A stretch of DNA of 12,737 nucleotides from JBHELQ01 sp046262995. Its GTDB lineage: Bacteria; Actinomycetota; Thermoleophilia; Solirubrobacterales; Thermoleophilaceae. Shown one piece after another: positions 6,651 to 12,737 of this stretch (positions within the stretch are counted from its first letter, which is position 1; every line of letters starts with the position of its first letter). The stretch spans positions 1 to 12,737 of the forward strand of contig JBHELQ010000048.1 of assembly GCA_046262995.1 (NCBI GenBank). The letters run 5' to 3'. A program made the position numbers and the translations under genes. Below the pieces are notes generated by a model. The model was not told where the DNA came from. It did no database searches and worked only from the letters and a program-made list of their open reading frames with translations.

Positions 6651-7318
6651 TAGGGCCCGCTGTTTAGGCTCCAGACGAGATCCGCCCGGAAGACCTCGTT
6701 GGCCGCGAGTGTCTTGATGGTCGTCGGGGCCGTCAGCGCGAGGCTGCTGGCCCCGTAGCTGTTCGCCTGGTAGGTGCCCATGCCAGCGTTGGCCGCGGCC
6801 GACACGATCTTCGACTGCGAGGCCGAATCGACGTTGCAGACCGAGCTGCACTGATGGGTGGGCGCGGTGCCCGTGGTGCCGTTCTGCGCCGTGAATGCCG
6901 CTCCGGAGCTCGACAGCGTGAGCGAGTTCGCGGGCAGCGTGGCGCCACCGGTCGCATAGCTGTTGGCCGACACGGATCCGCAAGCAGAGCCGCTGTTGCA
7001 GTACTCCTTGAAAACGGCGCTCTTGCCGACGCCGCTGTCGCCGATGACGCTGACGTTCCAGCCGGAGCCGCTGCCGGTGCCGTCCGACACGGCGTAGCTC
7101 GCCATCTGCGCGTTCAGGGTCTGCGACTGCCCGTTCAGGGTCAGAGCAGGCAGGTTCGGCGCGTCAGGCGCCGTTCCGAAAGCGAGCGATCCGGCGGTGA
7201 CCGCGAACTGGGTCGTGTCGCTGGAGGTAGCCGCTCCGGCCATAGGCGCGAAGGCGAGAAGCGAGGCCACTGTGGCCGCGCAGGCAAGCAGGTTGCGAAG
7301 TGTGATTACCGGGGGCAT
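6650..7318 (-). CDS. Compact secreted WxL-domain protein
   Basis: 222-residue exported protein made of a signal peptide (1-29, LLACAATVASLLAFAPMAGA) and one WxL-type domain (~36-222). Motif 1 is SGWNVSV (Trp87, with Val89 replacing Leu); motif 2 is the terminal FRADLVWSLNSGP. Also shared with the longer WxL protein at 3974-5218 are LTLNGQSQTLNAQM, FKEYC...CGS, GGATLPANSLTL, a QCSSVC pair, SKIVSAAANAGMG and LALTAPTT. The four Cys (107, 113, 157, 161) align in both, so two disulfides are likely after export. The frame stays open upstream to an ATG at 7408, but that would place about 30 charged residues before the signal peptide. ATG 7318 gives a standard leader and has AAAAGGA about 9 nt upstream. 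It is the first gene of the WxL-DUF916-WxL set. It probably binds the cell wall and the DUF916-like protein (family inference). Confidence 0.85.
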   Translation of the reverse strand: MPPVITLRNLLACAATVASLLAFAPMAGAATSSDTTQFAVTAGSLAFGTAPDAPNLPALTLNGQSQTLNAQMASYAVSDGTGSGSGWNVSVIGDSGVGKSAVFKEYCNSGSACGSVSANSYATGGATLPANSLTLSSSGAAFTAQNGTTGTAPTHQCSSVCNVDSASQSKIVSAAANAGMGTYQANSYGASSLALTAPTTIKTLAANEVFRADLVWSLNSGP

Positions 7319-7450
7319 CGGCAAGGTCCTTTTCTGTCGGGGTTCCTTCTTGGACTGCTCCCGTTGTTTCGGCTGCTCCAGCAAGCCCACGAGGGCCTTG
7401 CGCGGCATTTGGACGCATGTCCGAGCCCCCGACGAGGCGCCGGCTCGCGC
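7319..7450 (-). promoter_or_regulatory. Leader region ahead of the WxL/DUF916 gene set
   Basis: 132 bp without a gene between the hydrolase stop and the compact WxL start. It holds an imperfect hairpin near 7382-7398 (minus strand AAGGCCC-TCGT-GGGCTT, one bulged G) that could weakly terminate the upstream transcript, two GGAGCAG direct repeats about 18 bp apart, and the AAAAGGA ribosome site. The purine-rich stretch around 7319-7365 is less GC-rich than its surroundings. I could not identify convincing -35/-10 boxes. A promoter here is plausible because the gene content changes. Confidence 0.35.
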
Positions 7451-8320
7451 TCAGTCGCGGAGGAAGTCCAGAAGCAGCTGGTTCACGCGCTCCGGCGCGT
7501 CCAGCTGCACCCAGTGCGAGGCCTCGGCGATGCGCTCCACGCGGGCGTTCGGCACCCAGCGCGGGTCCGGCTCGGCCAGGTCCGATCCCAGGGCCCGGTC
7601 CTGCTCCCCCCAGATGACCAGCACCGGGCTCTCGATCGGGCGCATGCGGCTCTGGGCGGCGCGCGGCGACTGGCGAAGCGCTGCGCGGTAGTAGTTGATC
7701 ATGCTCTCGACCGCCCCCGGCTGCGCCCAGGCCTCGGCGTAGCGGTCGAGGTCGGCCTCGGAGAAGGCCTGCGGGGCGTCGCGCCGGAGCAGGGCCCGCC
7801 AGGCGGCGAAGTCCCGCCGCCGGGACACGGTCTCCGGCAGCCACGGGAGCTGGAAGAAGAACATGTACCAGCTCCTGAGCATCTGCCGGGGACGGCGCAG
7901 CCCCGCGAGCATCCGCTCCGGATGTGGGACGTTCAGGATCCCGACGCGTTCGACGGCCTCCGGATGCCGCATCGCCGTCAGGTAGGTGACGGCGGCGCCC
8001 CAGTCATGTCCCACGACGTGGGCGCGCTCCGCGCCGAAGTGGCGGACGAGGCCCGCGGTGTCGCCGGCCAGCTGGTCGCCGTCGTAGGACCGCCACCCCT
8101 GCGGCTTGTCGGACAGGTTGTAGCCCCGCATGTCGGGGGCGACCACGTGGAAGCCGGCCTCAGCGAGCGCCGGGATCTGGTGACGCCACGAGTACCAGAA
8201 CTCCGGGAAGCCGTGGAGCAGCAGGAGCAGGGGGCCGCTGCCCGCCTCGACGTAGTGGAGGCGGACCGAGTTGACCTCTGCGAAGCCCTCCTGGACGTCC
8301 TGGAGGCTCGCCGTCTCCAC
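7451..8320 (-). CDS. Epoxide-hydrolase-like alpha/beta hydrolase
   Basis: 289-residue cytosolic alpha/beta hydrolase, likely opening epoxides to diols. The oxyanion motif HGFPEFWYSW is at residues 36-45. The nucleophile elbow VVGHDWGAAV carries Asp106 rather than Ser, as in epoxide hydrolases and haloalkane dehalogenases. Candidate ring-opening tyrosines are Tyr152 (SWYMFFFQLP) and Tyr210/211 (INYYRAAL). The charge-relay acid is probably Asp241 in WGEQDRAL, and the catalytic His is His269 in ASHWVQLDAPE. The HGxP motif and cap tyrosines favour epoxide hydrolase over dehalogenase. GTG 8320 is chosen because AGGGA lies 8 nt upstream and the protein then begins just before the first beta strand; the frame runs further upstream only through the aldehyde dehydrogenase gene. 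The 5-nt gap to that gene implies one transcript, perhaps for handling epoxide- and aldehyde-type lipid or aromatic compounds. The substrate is unknown. Confidence 0.88.
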   Translation of the reverse strand: METASLQDVQEGFAEVNSVRLHYVEAGSGPLLLLLHGFPEFWYSWRHQIPALAEAGFHVVAPDMRGYNLSDKPQGWRSYDGDQLAGDTAGLVRHFGAERAHVVGHDWGAAVTYLTAMRHPEAVERVGILNVPHPERMLAGLRRPRQMLRSWYMFFFQLPWLPETVSRRRDFAAWRALLRRDAPQAFSEADLDRYAEAWAQPGAVESMINYYRAALRQSPRAAQSRMRPIESPVLVIWGEQDRALGSDLAEPDPRWVPNARVERIAEASHWVQLDAPERVNQLLLDFLRD

Positions 8321-8325
8321 GGCGG

Positions 8326-9771
8326 CTATCCCTGCAGCGCGGCGTCGACCACGGCCTGCGCCTGCGGGCCGTAGGGCGGCGTGAAGGCATCGAGCAGGTC
8401 GCCCTCGCCACGCACGAAGACGCCGCGCGGGTTCGAGAACTCGTGGAAGCCCTCGACGCCATGGTGGCGCCCGGAGCCGCTCTGCCCGACACCGCCGAAG
8501 GCCAGCGAGGGCAGCGCTCCGTGCGTCGCGCAGGCATTCACGCAGGCTCCGCCCGACACCGTCTCGCGCAGGACCTTCTCGGCGACCTCCTCGTCCTCGG
8601 CGTAGACGTAGAGCGCGAGCGGGCGCTCGCCGGCGTTGATCTGCGCGATCGCGTCGTCCAACGAGTCGTAGGGGACCACCGGCAGGATCGGCCCGAAGAT
8701 CTCCTCGCGCATGACGCCGAGGTCCTCCGGAGGATCGACAACCAGGTGGACGGGCATCCGCCGCGTATCGCGGTCGAGCTCGCCCTGCTCGTCGAGCTGT
8801 ACGACCTCGGCGCCGCCCTTCTCGGCCTCCTCGAGCAGGCCCATCAGCCGCTCCAGGTGGCGCTCGGTGATGATCCCGGTGCAGTCGGGCGTGCGCGAGT
8901 ACTCCGGCAGCTGCTCTCGCATGTGCTCCTTCGCGAGCTCCACGAAGCGCTCCGTCTGGTCCCGGGGGACGAGGCAGTAGTCGGCCGTGATGCACATCTG
9001 GCCGTTCTTGACCAGCTTGATGCCGATCACGTTGGCCACGCTCTCGGCGTCGACGCGATCGGGCGCGAAGACGACCGGCGACTTGCCGCCGAGCTCCAGC
9101 GTGACGGGCACGAGGTTCTCGGCAGCCGCCTTGGCGATCTCGCGGCCGACGCCGGGGTTGCCCGTGTAGAGCAGGTGGTCCCAACGCAGCGTGGGGAACT
9201 CCTTGGCGAGCTCGAGCCCGCCAAGCACGACGTCGACCCGGTCGCGGTCGAAGGTCGCCTGCACGAGCTCGCGCATGACCTCGCCGCAGGCAGGCGTGTA
9301 CTCCGAGGGCTTGATGATCACGCGGTTCCCGGCCGCGAGCTGCTCGACGAGCGGGCCGAGCGAGAGGTCGAAGGGGAAGTTCCAGGGAACGATCGTGCCG
9401 ACGACGCCCTTCGGCTGGTAGCGGATGGCCGCCTTGCCGGTGCCGTAGAGCTGCGGGTCCACGTACCGCTCCTCCGCCGCCATCCAGTCCTCGAGCTGCT
9501 CCATCGCATAGGCAGCGCGACCGGCCACCCCGAGCACCTCGACCAGGTCCGTGAAGAGCTCCGGATGAACCGCGAAGTCGGCGCTCATCGCCTCGCGGAT
9601 CGCATCCCTGTGCCCGACCACCGCGCCGGCCAGGGCCCCGAGCAGCTCGCGCCGCTCGTCCAGGCTCGGATACGGATCGCGCAGGAACGCCTGCCGCTGC
9701 CCCTCGAAGCTCTCGTGCAGCCGGGCGCTTGCCTCGACGTCCGCGCCGCGACCGGTTTCGACGACCGCCAT
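8326..9771 (-). CDS. Aldehyde dehydrogenase (NAD(P)-dependent; resembles the coniferyl-aldehyde dehydrogenase group)
   Basis: 481-residue ALDH-superfamily enzyme oxidising an aldehyde to the acid. Seen in order: PWNFP with Asn131, KPSE with Lys154 (cofactor binding), YTGNPGVGR (the Rossmann turn, usually TGS), general-base Glu226 in VTLELGGKSP, nucleophile Cys260 in KNGQMCITADY, EEIFGPILPV, and the late FGGVGQSGSGRHHG. All catalytic residues are present. The short N-terminus and the GQMCITADYCLV context recall the class 3/coniferyl aldehyde dehydrogenase branch (calB-like), but substrate cannot be fixed from sequence. ATG 9771 has GGGAGAGG just upstream. The downstream epoxide-hydrolase-like gene begins 5 nt after the stop. 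The leader carries a strong hairpin (9791-9812). Confidence 0.93.
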   Translation of the reverse strand: MAVVETGRGADVEASARLHESFEGQRQAFLRDPYPSLDERRELLGALAGAVVGHRDAIREAMSADFAVHPELFTDLVEVLGVAGRAAYAMEQLEDWMAAEERYVDPQLYGTGKAAIRYQPKGVVGTIVPWNFPFDLSLGPLVEQLAAGNRVIIKPSEYTPACGEVMRELVQATFDRDRVDVVLGGLELAKEFPTLRWDHLLYTGNPGVGREIAKAAAENLVPVTLELGGKSPVVFAPDRVDAESVANVIGIKLVKNGQMCITADYCLVPRDQTERFVELAKEHMREQLPEYSRTPDCTGIITERHLERLMGLLEEAEKGGAEVVQLDEQGELDRDTRRMPVHLVVDPPEDLGVMREEIFGPILPVVPYDSLDDAIAQINAGERPLALYVYAEDEEVAEKVLRETVSGGACVNACATHGALPSLAFGGVGQSGSGRHHGVEGFHEFSNPRGVFVRGEGDLLDAFTPPYGPQAQAVVDAALQG

Positions 9772-9790
9772 TTACCTCTCCCTGGCTCGA

Positions 9791-9812
9791 GGGCGGGCCG
9801 GGCGGCCCGCCC
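9791..9812 (-). other. GC-rich hairpin in the aldehyde dehydrogenase leader
   Basis: GGGCGGGCCG (9791-9800) pairs exactly with CGGCCCGCCC (9803-9812); the inner pairs would open to give a workable loop. On the minus strand it lies 19 nt before the ATG and downstream of the TATAGA sequence at 9829-9824. No T-run follows. It may end the transcript of the small upstream gene or be part of a structured leader. Confidence 0.4.
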
Positions 9813-9823
9813 GATGGGCGGAC

Positions 9824-9829
9824 TCTATA
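9824..9829 (-). promoter_or_regulatory. Possible -10 element (TATAGA) ahead of the aldehyde dehydrogenase gene
   Basis: TATAGA reads on the minus strand within an otherwise GC-rich 89-bp gap, about 52 nt before the ATG. The hexamer at the right distance upstream (CTGGTG, 9852-9847) matches a -35 poorly, so the call is weak. Confidence 0.2.
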
Positions 9830-9860
9830 CCGGCGCGTCCGCCCGCCACCAGGGCTTGCG

Positions 9861-10091
9861 TCAGCCGGCGAGGCGCTTCTTCAGCATCTCCTTGCCCTGC
9901 TCGCCGCCCCGGCGGCTCGCCTCCTGCGCGCGGCGGAAGAAGTCCGCCAGCTCCGAGTCGCCGTCGCGATCGGCGTCCTGCGCGTAGGTCTCGAGCCGGA
10001 GCACGTTGCTCAGGCACCGCTCGGTGAACCAGATCACGTTGTAGTTCTTGTCCTTCGTGCCGGTTACCTGTCCGGTCTCCTCGCTGCCCAT
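9861..10091 (-). CDS. Small conserved-looking protein of unknown function (76 aa)
   Basis: A 76-residue charged, probably cytosolic and largely helical protein: a short polar start (GSEETGQVTGTKDKNYNVIW) followed by about 55 helix-favouring residues (CLSNVLRLETYAQDADRDGD, ELADFFRRAQEASRRGGEQG, KEMLKKRLAG). It has no signal peptide or membrane segment. The ATG at 10091 has a textbook GGAGG 5 nt upstream, and composition is amino-acid-like rather than the Arg/Pro/Ala pattern of shadow frames, so I treat it as a real gene. From memory the shape resembles short uncharacterised actinobacterial proteins, but I know no assigned function. It lies 85 bp after hpnH and 89 bp before the aldehyde dehydrogenase gene, with hairpins on both sides, so it may be its own transcription unit. 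Confidence 0.75.
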   Translation of the reverse strand: MGSEETGQVTGTKDKNYNVIWFTERCLSNVLRLETYAQDADRDGDSELADFFRRAQEASRRGGEQGKEMLKKRLAG

Positions 10092-10157
10092 TTATGCCTC
10101 CCGTGTCGAGATTTGACCGTCGGGCGCCTCTTACCCATCGGGTCGCGTCCCATTCGT

Positions 10158-10180
10158 CTGATCGCGGCGACGCCGCTCAG
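10158..10180 (-). terminator. Interrupted hairpin overlapping the hpnH stop (possible terminator)
   Basis: CTGA (10158-10161) and TCAG (10177-10180) enclose GCGGC/GCCGC (10164-10168, 10172-10176), giving a stem with a 2-nt bulge and a 3-nt loop. It includes the hpnH stop codon. No T-run follows on the minus strand. Confidence 0.3.
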
Positions 10181-11181
10181 CGCGCGGCGATCGCGCGCAG
10201 CGACTGGCGCAGCGAATGCGTCGTCTCGAGCACCGCGGTCGGCTCGTAGCCGCAGTGCGCCATGCAGTTCTCGCAACGCGGGTCGCGCCCGCGCCCGTAG
10301 CTCTCCCAGTCCGTCGTCTCGAGCAGCTCCCTGTAGGTCTCCGTGTAGCCATCGGACATCAGGTAGCACGGCCGCTGCCAGCCGAGCAGGGAGTAGCTCG
10401 GGATGCCCCAGGCGGTGCAGTCGAAGTCCGCCTTGCCCTCGAGGAAGTCGAGGAACAGCGGCGTGTGGTTGAGCCGCCAGCGCTTGCGCCGCCCCTCCGC
10501 GAAGACCTCGCGGAACAGGCGCCGGGTCTGCTCGACGCCCAGGAAGTGCTCCTGGTCGGGCGCCCTCTCGTAGGCGTACGCGGGCGAGATCATCATCTCG
10601 TCGACCTCGAGCTCGTCGTTCAGGAAGTCGAGCACGTCGCGGACGGTCTGAGCGCTGTCGTGGGTGAAGAAGGTCGTGTTGGTGGTCACGCGGAAGCCGC
10701 GGCGCTTGGCCTCGCGCGCCGCCGCCACCGCCTTGTCGAAGACGCCGTCGCGGCACACCGACTCGTCGTGTCGCTCCTTGAGGCCGTCCAGGTGGACCGC
10801 CCAGGCGAAGTAGGGCGAGGGCTCGAAGCGGTCGAGCTTGCGCTCCATCAGGATCGCGTTGGTGCACAGGTAGACGAACTTCTTGCGCTCGACGAGCCCC
10901 GCGACGATCTTGTCGATCTCCGGGTGGATCAGCGGCTCGCCGCCCGCGATCGACACCATCGGGGCGCCGCATTCGTCGATCGCGGCCAACGCCTGCTCGA
11001 CCGGCATCCGCTGCTTCAGGATGTGGTCAGGCTGCTGGATCTTGCCGCAGCCGGCGCAGGCGAGGTTGCACTGGAACAGCGGTTCGAGCTCCACGAGCAA
11101 CGGGAACTTCTCCCGCCGGGCGAGCCGCTGGCGCGCCAGGTAGGACGCGATTCGGACGCTCTGTCTCAGCGGGACGGGCAT
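10177..11181 (-). CDS. hpnH: Hopanoid biosynthesis radical SAM protein HpnH (adenosylhopane synthase)
   Basis: Radical SAM enzyme that joins a 5'-deoxyadenosyl group from S-adenosylmethionine to diploptene to give adenosylhopane, the first step of C35 hopanoid side-chain building. 334 residues from ATG 11181. The [4Fe-4S] motif CNLACAGCGK gives Cys38, Cys42 and Cys45; the SAM-binding SIAGGEPLIHPEI follows, then TNAILM and WAVHLDGLKERHDESVCRDG. The C-terminal Cys set (RPCYLMSDGY, DPRCENCMAHCGYEP) matches HpnH family proteins. An in-frame GTG at 11187 is also possible; I prefer ATG 11181 because the protein then begins MPVPLRQSVRIASYLARQR, like family members. Neither start has a good Shine-Dalgarno, so translation is probably coupled to the HpnG-IspH gene ending 9 nt upstream. 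Confidence 0.95.
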   Translation of the reverse strand: MPVPLRQSVRIASYLARQRLARREKFPLLVELEPLFQCNLACAGCGKIQQPDHILKQRMPVEQALAAIDECGAPMVSIAGGEPLIHPEIDKIVAGLVERKKFVYLCTNAILMERKLDRFEPSPYFAWAVHLDGLKERHDESVCRDGVFDKAVAAAREAKRRGFRVTTNTTFFTHDSAQTVRDVLDFLNDELEVDEMMISPAYAYERAPDQEHFLGVEQTRRLFREVFAEGRRKRWRLNHTPLFLDFLEGKADFDCTAWGIPSYSLLGWQRPCYLMSDGYTETYRELLETTDWESYGRGRDPRCENCMAHCGYEPTAVLETTHSLRQSLRAIAAR

Positions 11182-11190
11182 GGGCACACG

Positions 11191-12708
11191 CTAACGCCGG
11201 GCGGGGCCGCCTGCGTTTCGGAGCTCGGGTGGCAGCCGAAAGCGCTCGCCCTCGGAGGTGACGGTCCGCTCCTGGACCTCCACGGGCCCGAGGCCGCGCA
11301 GGGCTTCGACCACTCGCGTCACCAGCTCCTCCGGAGCCGAGGCCCCGGCGGTGACCCCGACCGTGCCGGCCGCGGCGAACCAGGCGGGGTCGAGCTGCGA
11401 CTCGTCCTCGATCAGGCGCGCCGGGCAGCCGGCCCGCTCGGCGACCTCCGCGAGCCGGTTCGAGTTCGACGAGTTGGGGGAGCCGATCACGAGCATCGCC
11501 TCGCACTCGTCCGCCATGGCGCGCACCGCGTCCTGGCGGTTCTGCGTCGCGTAACAGATGTCGTCGGAAGGCGGCCCGGTAAGTCGGGGGAAGCGGCGCG
11601 CCAGAGCGTTCACCACACGGTCCGCCTCGTCGACCGCCAAGGTCGTCTGCAGCAGATAGCTGACCCGCTCGGGATCGTCGACCTGGAGCCGCTCTGCCTC
11701 CTCCACCGACTGCACCAGCCGCATGCGCTCGGGCGCCTCGCCCATCGTCCCCTCGACCTCGTCGTGCCCCTCGTGGCCCACGAGCACCACCGTTCGGCCG
11801 GCGGCGGCAAAGCGCCGCGCCTCCGCGTGCACCTTGGCGACCAGCGGGCAGGTGGCGTCGATCACCCGCAGCCCGCGGTCAGCGGCGAGCCGGCGGGCGG
11901 CCGGCGGCACGCCGTGCGCGGAGAAGACGACAGTTCCGCCCTCAGGGACCTCGTCCACCTCGTGCACGAAGACGACGCCCCGGCGCTCGAGCTCGGCGAC
12001 CACGTGCGCGTTGTGCACGATCTGGCGGCGGACGAAGAGCGGCGGCCCGTGCAGGGCCAGCGCCCGCTCCACGCTCTCCACCGCCCGGTCGACTCCGGCG
12101 CACGATGCCCGCGGCCCGGCCAGCAGGACTCGGCGGGGCCGGATCGCGCGCGCCCATTCGTCGAGCGCGGGGGCGGCCCGGCGCAGCGCGAGCAGGGCGC
12201 GCAGGCCGGCCGCGAGCGTGCGCGGGCCGAGCAGCTCGCGCCCCGGAGCGTCGACGATCGCGCGCACGACGGCGAATGGCCGATCTGACGCCGCGGCCGC
12301 CAGCCAGGCGGACTCCATGTCGACCGCCAGCGCGCCCCCCGAGCCAACCTCCTCGCGGGCCTGGCCGCGTACGAGTCCCGTCGAGGAGACGATCGGGCCG
12401 ATTCGCGCCCGCAGGCCGCGACTCTGCAGGAGGCCGGCGACGGCGTCCGCCCCCCGGCACGGCACGGTGCCGTCGGGCCCGCGCAGCTCGCTCGCCACGA
12501 CGAGGTCTCCCGGCGCGAGCGACGGATCGAGCGCCCCCCCGAGCCCGACGACCGCCAGCGCGTCGCCGGGCAGGTCCGCGACACGAGTGGCGGCCGCCTT
12601 GGCCCGCGCGGACCCCATGCCGGTCCGAATGACCCTCGCTCCGGTCCGCGCCGAGCGCAGCGCGAGCGACTCCACCCGCAGCGGGGCCAGGAGGAGCAGG
12701 CCGCTCAC
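11191..12708 (-). CDS. ispH: Fusion of HpnG-like adenosylhopane nucleosidase/phosphorylase and IspH (HMBPP reductase)
   Basis: 505-residue two-domain protein. Residues 1-~185 are a nucleoside phosphorylase/nucleosidase fold: LLLLAPLRVES, VIRTGMGSARA, VVGLGGALDPSLAPGDLVVA, and the active-site VDMES (129-133). This matches HpnG, which removes adenine from adenosylhopane. Residues ~191-475 are a full IspH, the last MEP-pathway enzyme, which reduces HMBPP to IPP and DMAPP. Its three [4Fe-4S] Cys are present: Cys203 (ASCAGVDRAV), Cys287 (DATCPLV) and Cys385 (DDICYATQNRQ). Also seen are FSAHGVPP, GHDEVEGTMGEAP (catalytic Glu), GSPNSSNSNRL and GVTAGASAPEELV. The usual PRGFC entry is PRASC here. The ~10-15 residue linker is Ala/Arg-rich. 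Frame is continuous with no stop or start between domains. GTG 12708 has GAGGAGG 7 nt upstream and a GTGA overlap with the preceding gene. hpnH follows after 9 nt. Confidence 0.92.
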   Translation of the reverse strand: MSGLLLLAPLRVESLALRSARTGARVIRTGMGSARAKAAATRVADLPGDALAVVGLGGALDPSLAPGDLVVASELRGPDGTVPCRGADAVAGLLQSRGLRARIGPIVSSTGLVRGQAREEVGSGGALAVDMESAWLAAAASDRPFAVVRAIVDAPGRELLGPRTLAAGLRALLALRRAAPALDEWARAIRPRRVLLAGPRASCAGVDRAVESVERALALHGPPLFVRRQIVHNAHVVAELERRGVVFVHEVDEVPEGGTVVFSAHGVPPAARRLAADRGLRVIDATCPLVAKVHAEARRFAAAGRTVVLVGHEGHDEVEGTMGEAPERMRLVQSVEEAERLQVDDPERVSYLLQTTLAVDEADRVVNALARRFPRLTGPPSDDICYATQNRQDAVRAMADECEAMLVIGSPNSSNSNRLAEVAERAGCPARLIEDESQLDPAWFAAAGTVGVTAGASAPEELVTRVVEALRGLGPVEVQERTVTSEGERFRLPPELRNAGGPARR

Positions 12709-12737
12709 GCGGCGGCCTCCTCGAGCGCGGCCATGCC
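12705..12737 (-). CDS. C-terminal end of an unidentified upstream gene (cut by window edge)
   Basis: An open frame entering from the right edge ends GMAALEEAAA and a TGA stop at 12707-12705. The stop overlaps the GTG start of the HpnG-IspH gene (GTGA, 12708-12705), and its Glu-Glu codons supply that gene's GAGGAGG ribosome site. Ten residues do not identify the product. Its place makes a hopanoid or isoprenoid enzyme likely (for example a squalene-hopene cyclase or HpnC/D/E), but this is inference from operon order. Confidence 0.6.
   Translation of the reverse strand, partial: GMAALEEAAA

Noticed and set aside
7319..7408. Earlier ATG (7408) for the compact WxL protein
   Set aside because: Adds about 30 charged residues ahead of a normal signal peptide; ATG 7318 has a good ribosome site.
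6854..8374. Plus-strand open frame (506 codons) across the compact WxL and hydrolase genes
   Set aside because: Spans two unrelated minus-strand genes and their leader; composition typical of an antisense artefact.
10216..12288. Long plus-strand open frame (690 codons) across hpnH and the HpnG-IspH gene
   Set aside because: Antisense shadow of GC-rich genes: Arg/Ala/His/Pro-rich translation, no domain pattern, and well-conserved enzymes on the other strand.
1..12737. CRISPR arrays, tRNA genes, insertion sequences, integrase or phage genes
   Set aside because: No regularly spaced repeats, cloverleaf-like sequence, transposase motif or attachment-site duplication was noticed on reading; no tRNA-scan was possible.

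Overview
The window reads as high-GC, gene-dense chromosomal DNA, most consistent with an actinobacterium. The combination of hopanoid genes, PucR-type regulators and WxL/DUF916-type surface genes in very GC-rich DNA makes a Thermoleophilia-like lineage (Solirubrobacterales or relatives) my best guess. That placement is inference; the window holds no rRNA or other phylogenetic marker. Both edges cut genes.

Region 1 (1-3958, plus strand) is a nitrogen assimilation block: the 3' part of an ammonium channel (amt), a PII signal protein starting inside the amt stop codon (ATGA overlap), a class I glutamine synthetase of the feedback-regulated (alpha) type, and a PucR/CdaR-type transcription factor. 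A 12-bp perfect hairpin and a tandem CTTCGAA repeat lie between the PII gene and glnA. The PII T-loop has Leu at the usual uridylylation/adenylylation position (Tyr51). Together with an alpha-type synthetase this suggests control by ligand binding rather than covalent modification.

Region 2 (3974-7318, minus strand) is a secreted surface module: a compact WxL-domain protein, a DUF916-like WxL-binding membrane protein, and a longer WxL-domain protein with an extra N-terminal region. WxL systems are best known from low-GC Gram-positives. Here the DUF916-like protein carries, after its membrane helix, a cytoplasmic domain that looks like a degenerate GGDEF domain. That could link a peptidoglycan-associated complex to the cell interior. 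I consider this the most unusual system in the window.

Region 3 (7451-10091, minus strand) holds an epoxide-hydrolase-like alpha/beta hydrolase, an aldehyde dehydrogenase 5 nt upstream of it, and a 76-residue protein of unknown function.

Region 4 (10177-12737, minus strand) is part of a hopanoid operon: the radical SAM enzyme HpnH, preceded by one ORF that fuses an HpnG-like nucleoside phosphorylase/nucleosidase to a complete IspH, the last enzyme of the MEP isoprenoid pathway. The fusion gene begins in a GTGA overlap with a further gene cut by the window edge. Early (isoprenoid supply) and late (side-chain) hopanoid steps are thus joined in one polypeptide.

All genes from 12737 down to 3974 share the minus strand and meet the plus-strand nitrogen block at a 15-bp convergent gap. 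I saw no tRNA, rRNA, insertion sequence, CRISPR array or attachment site.
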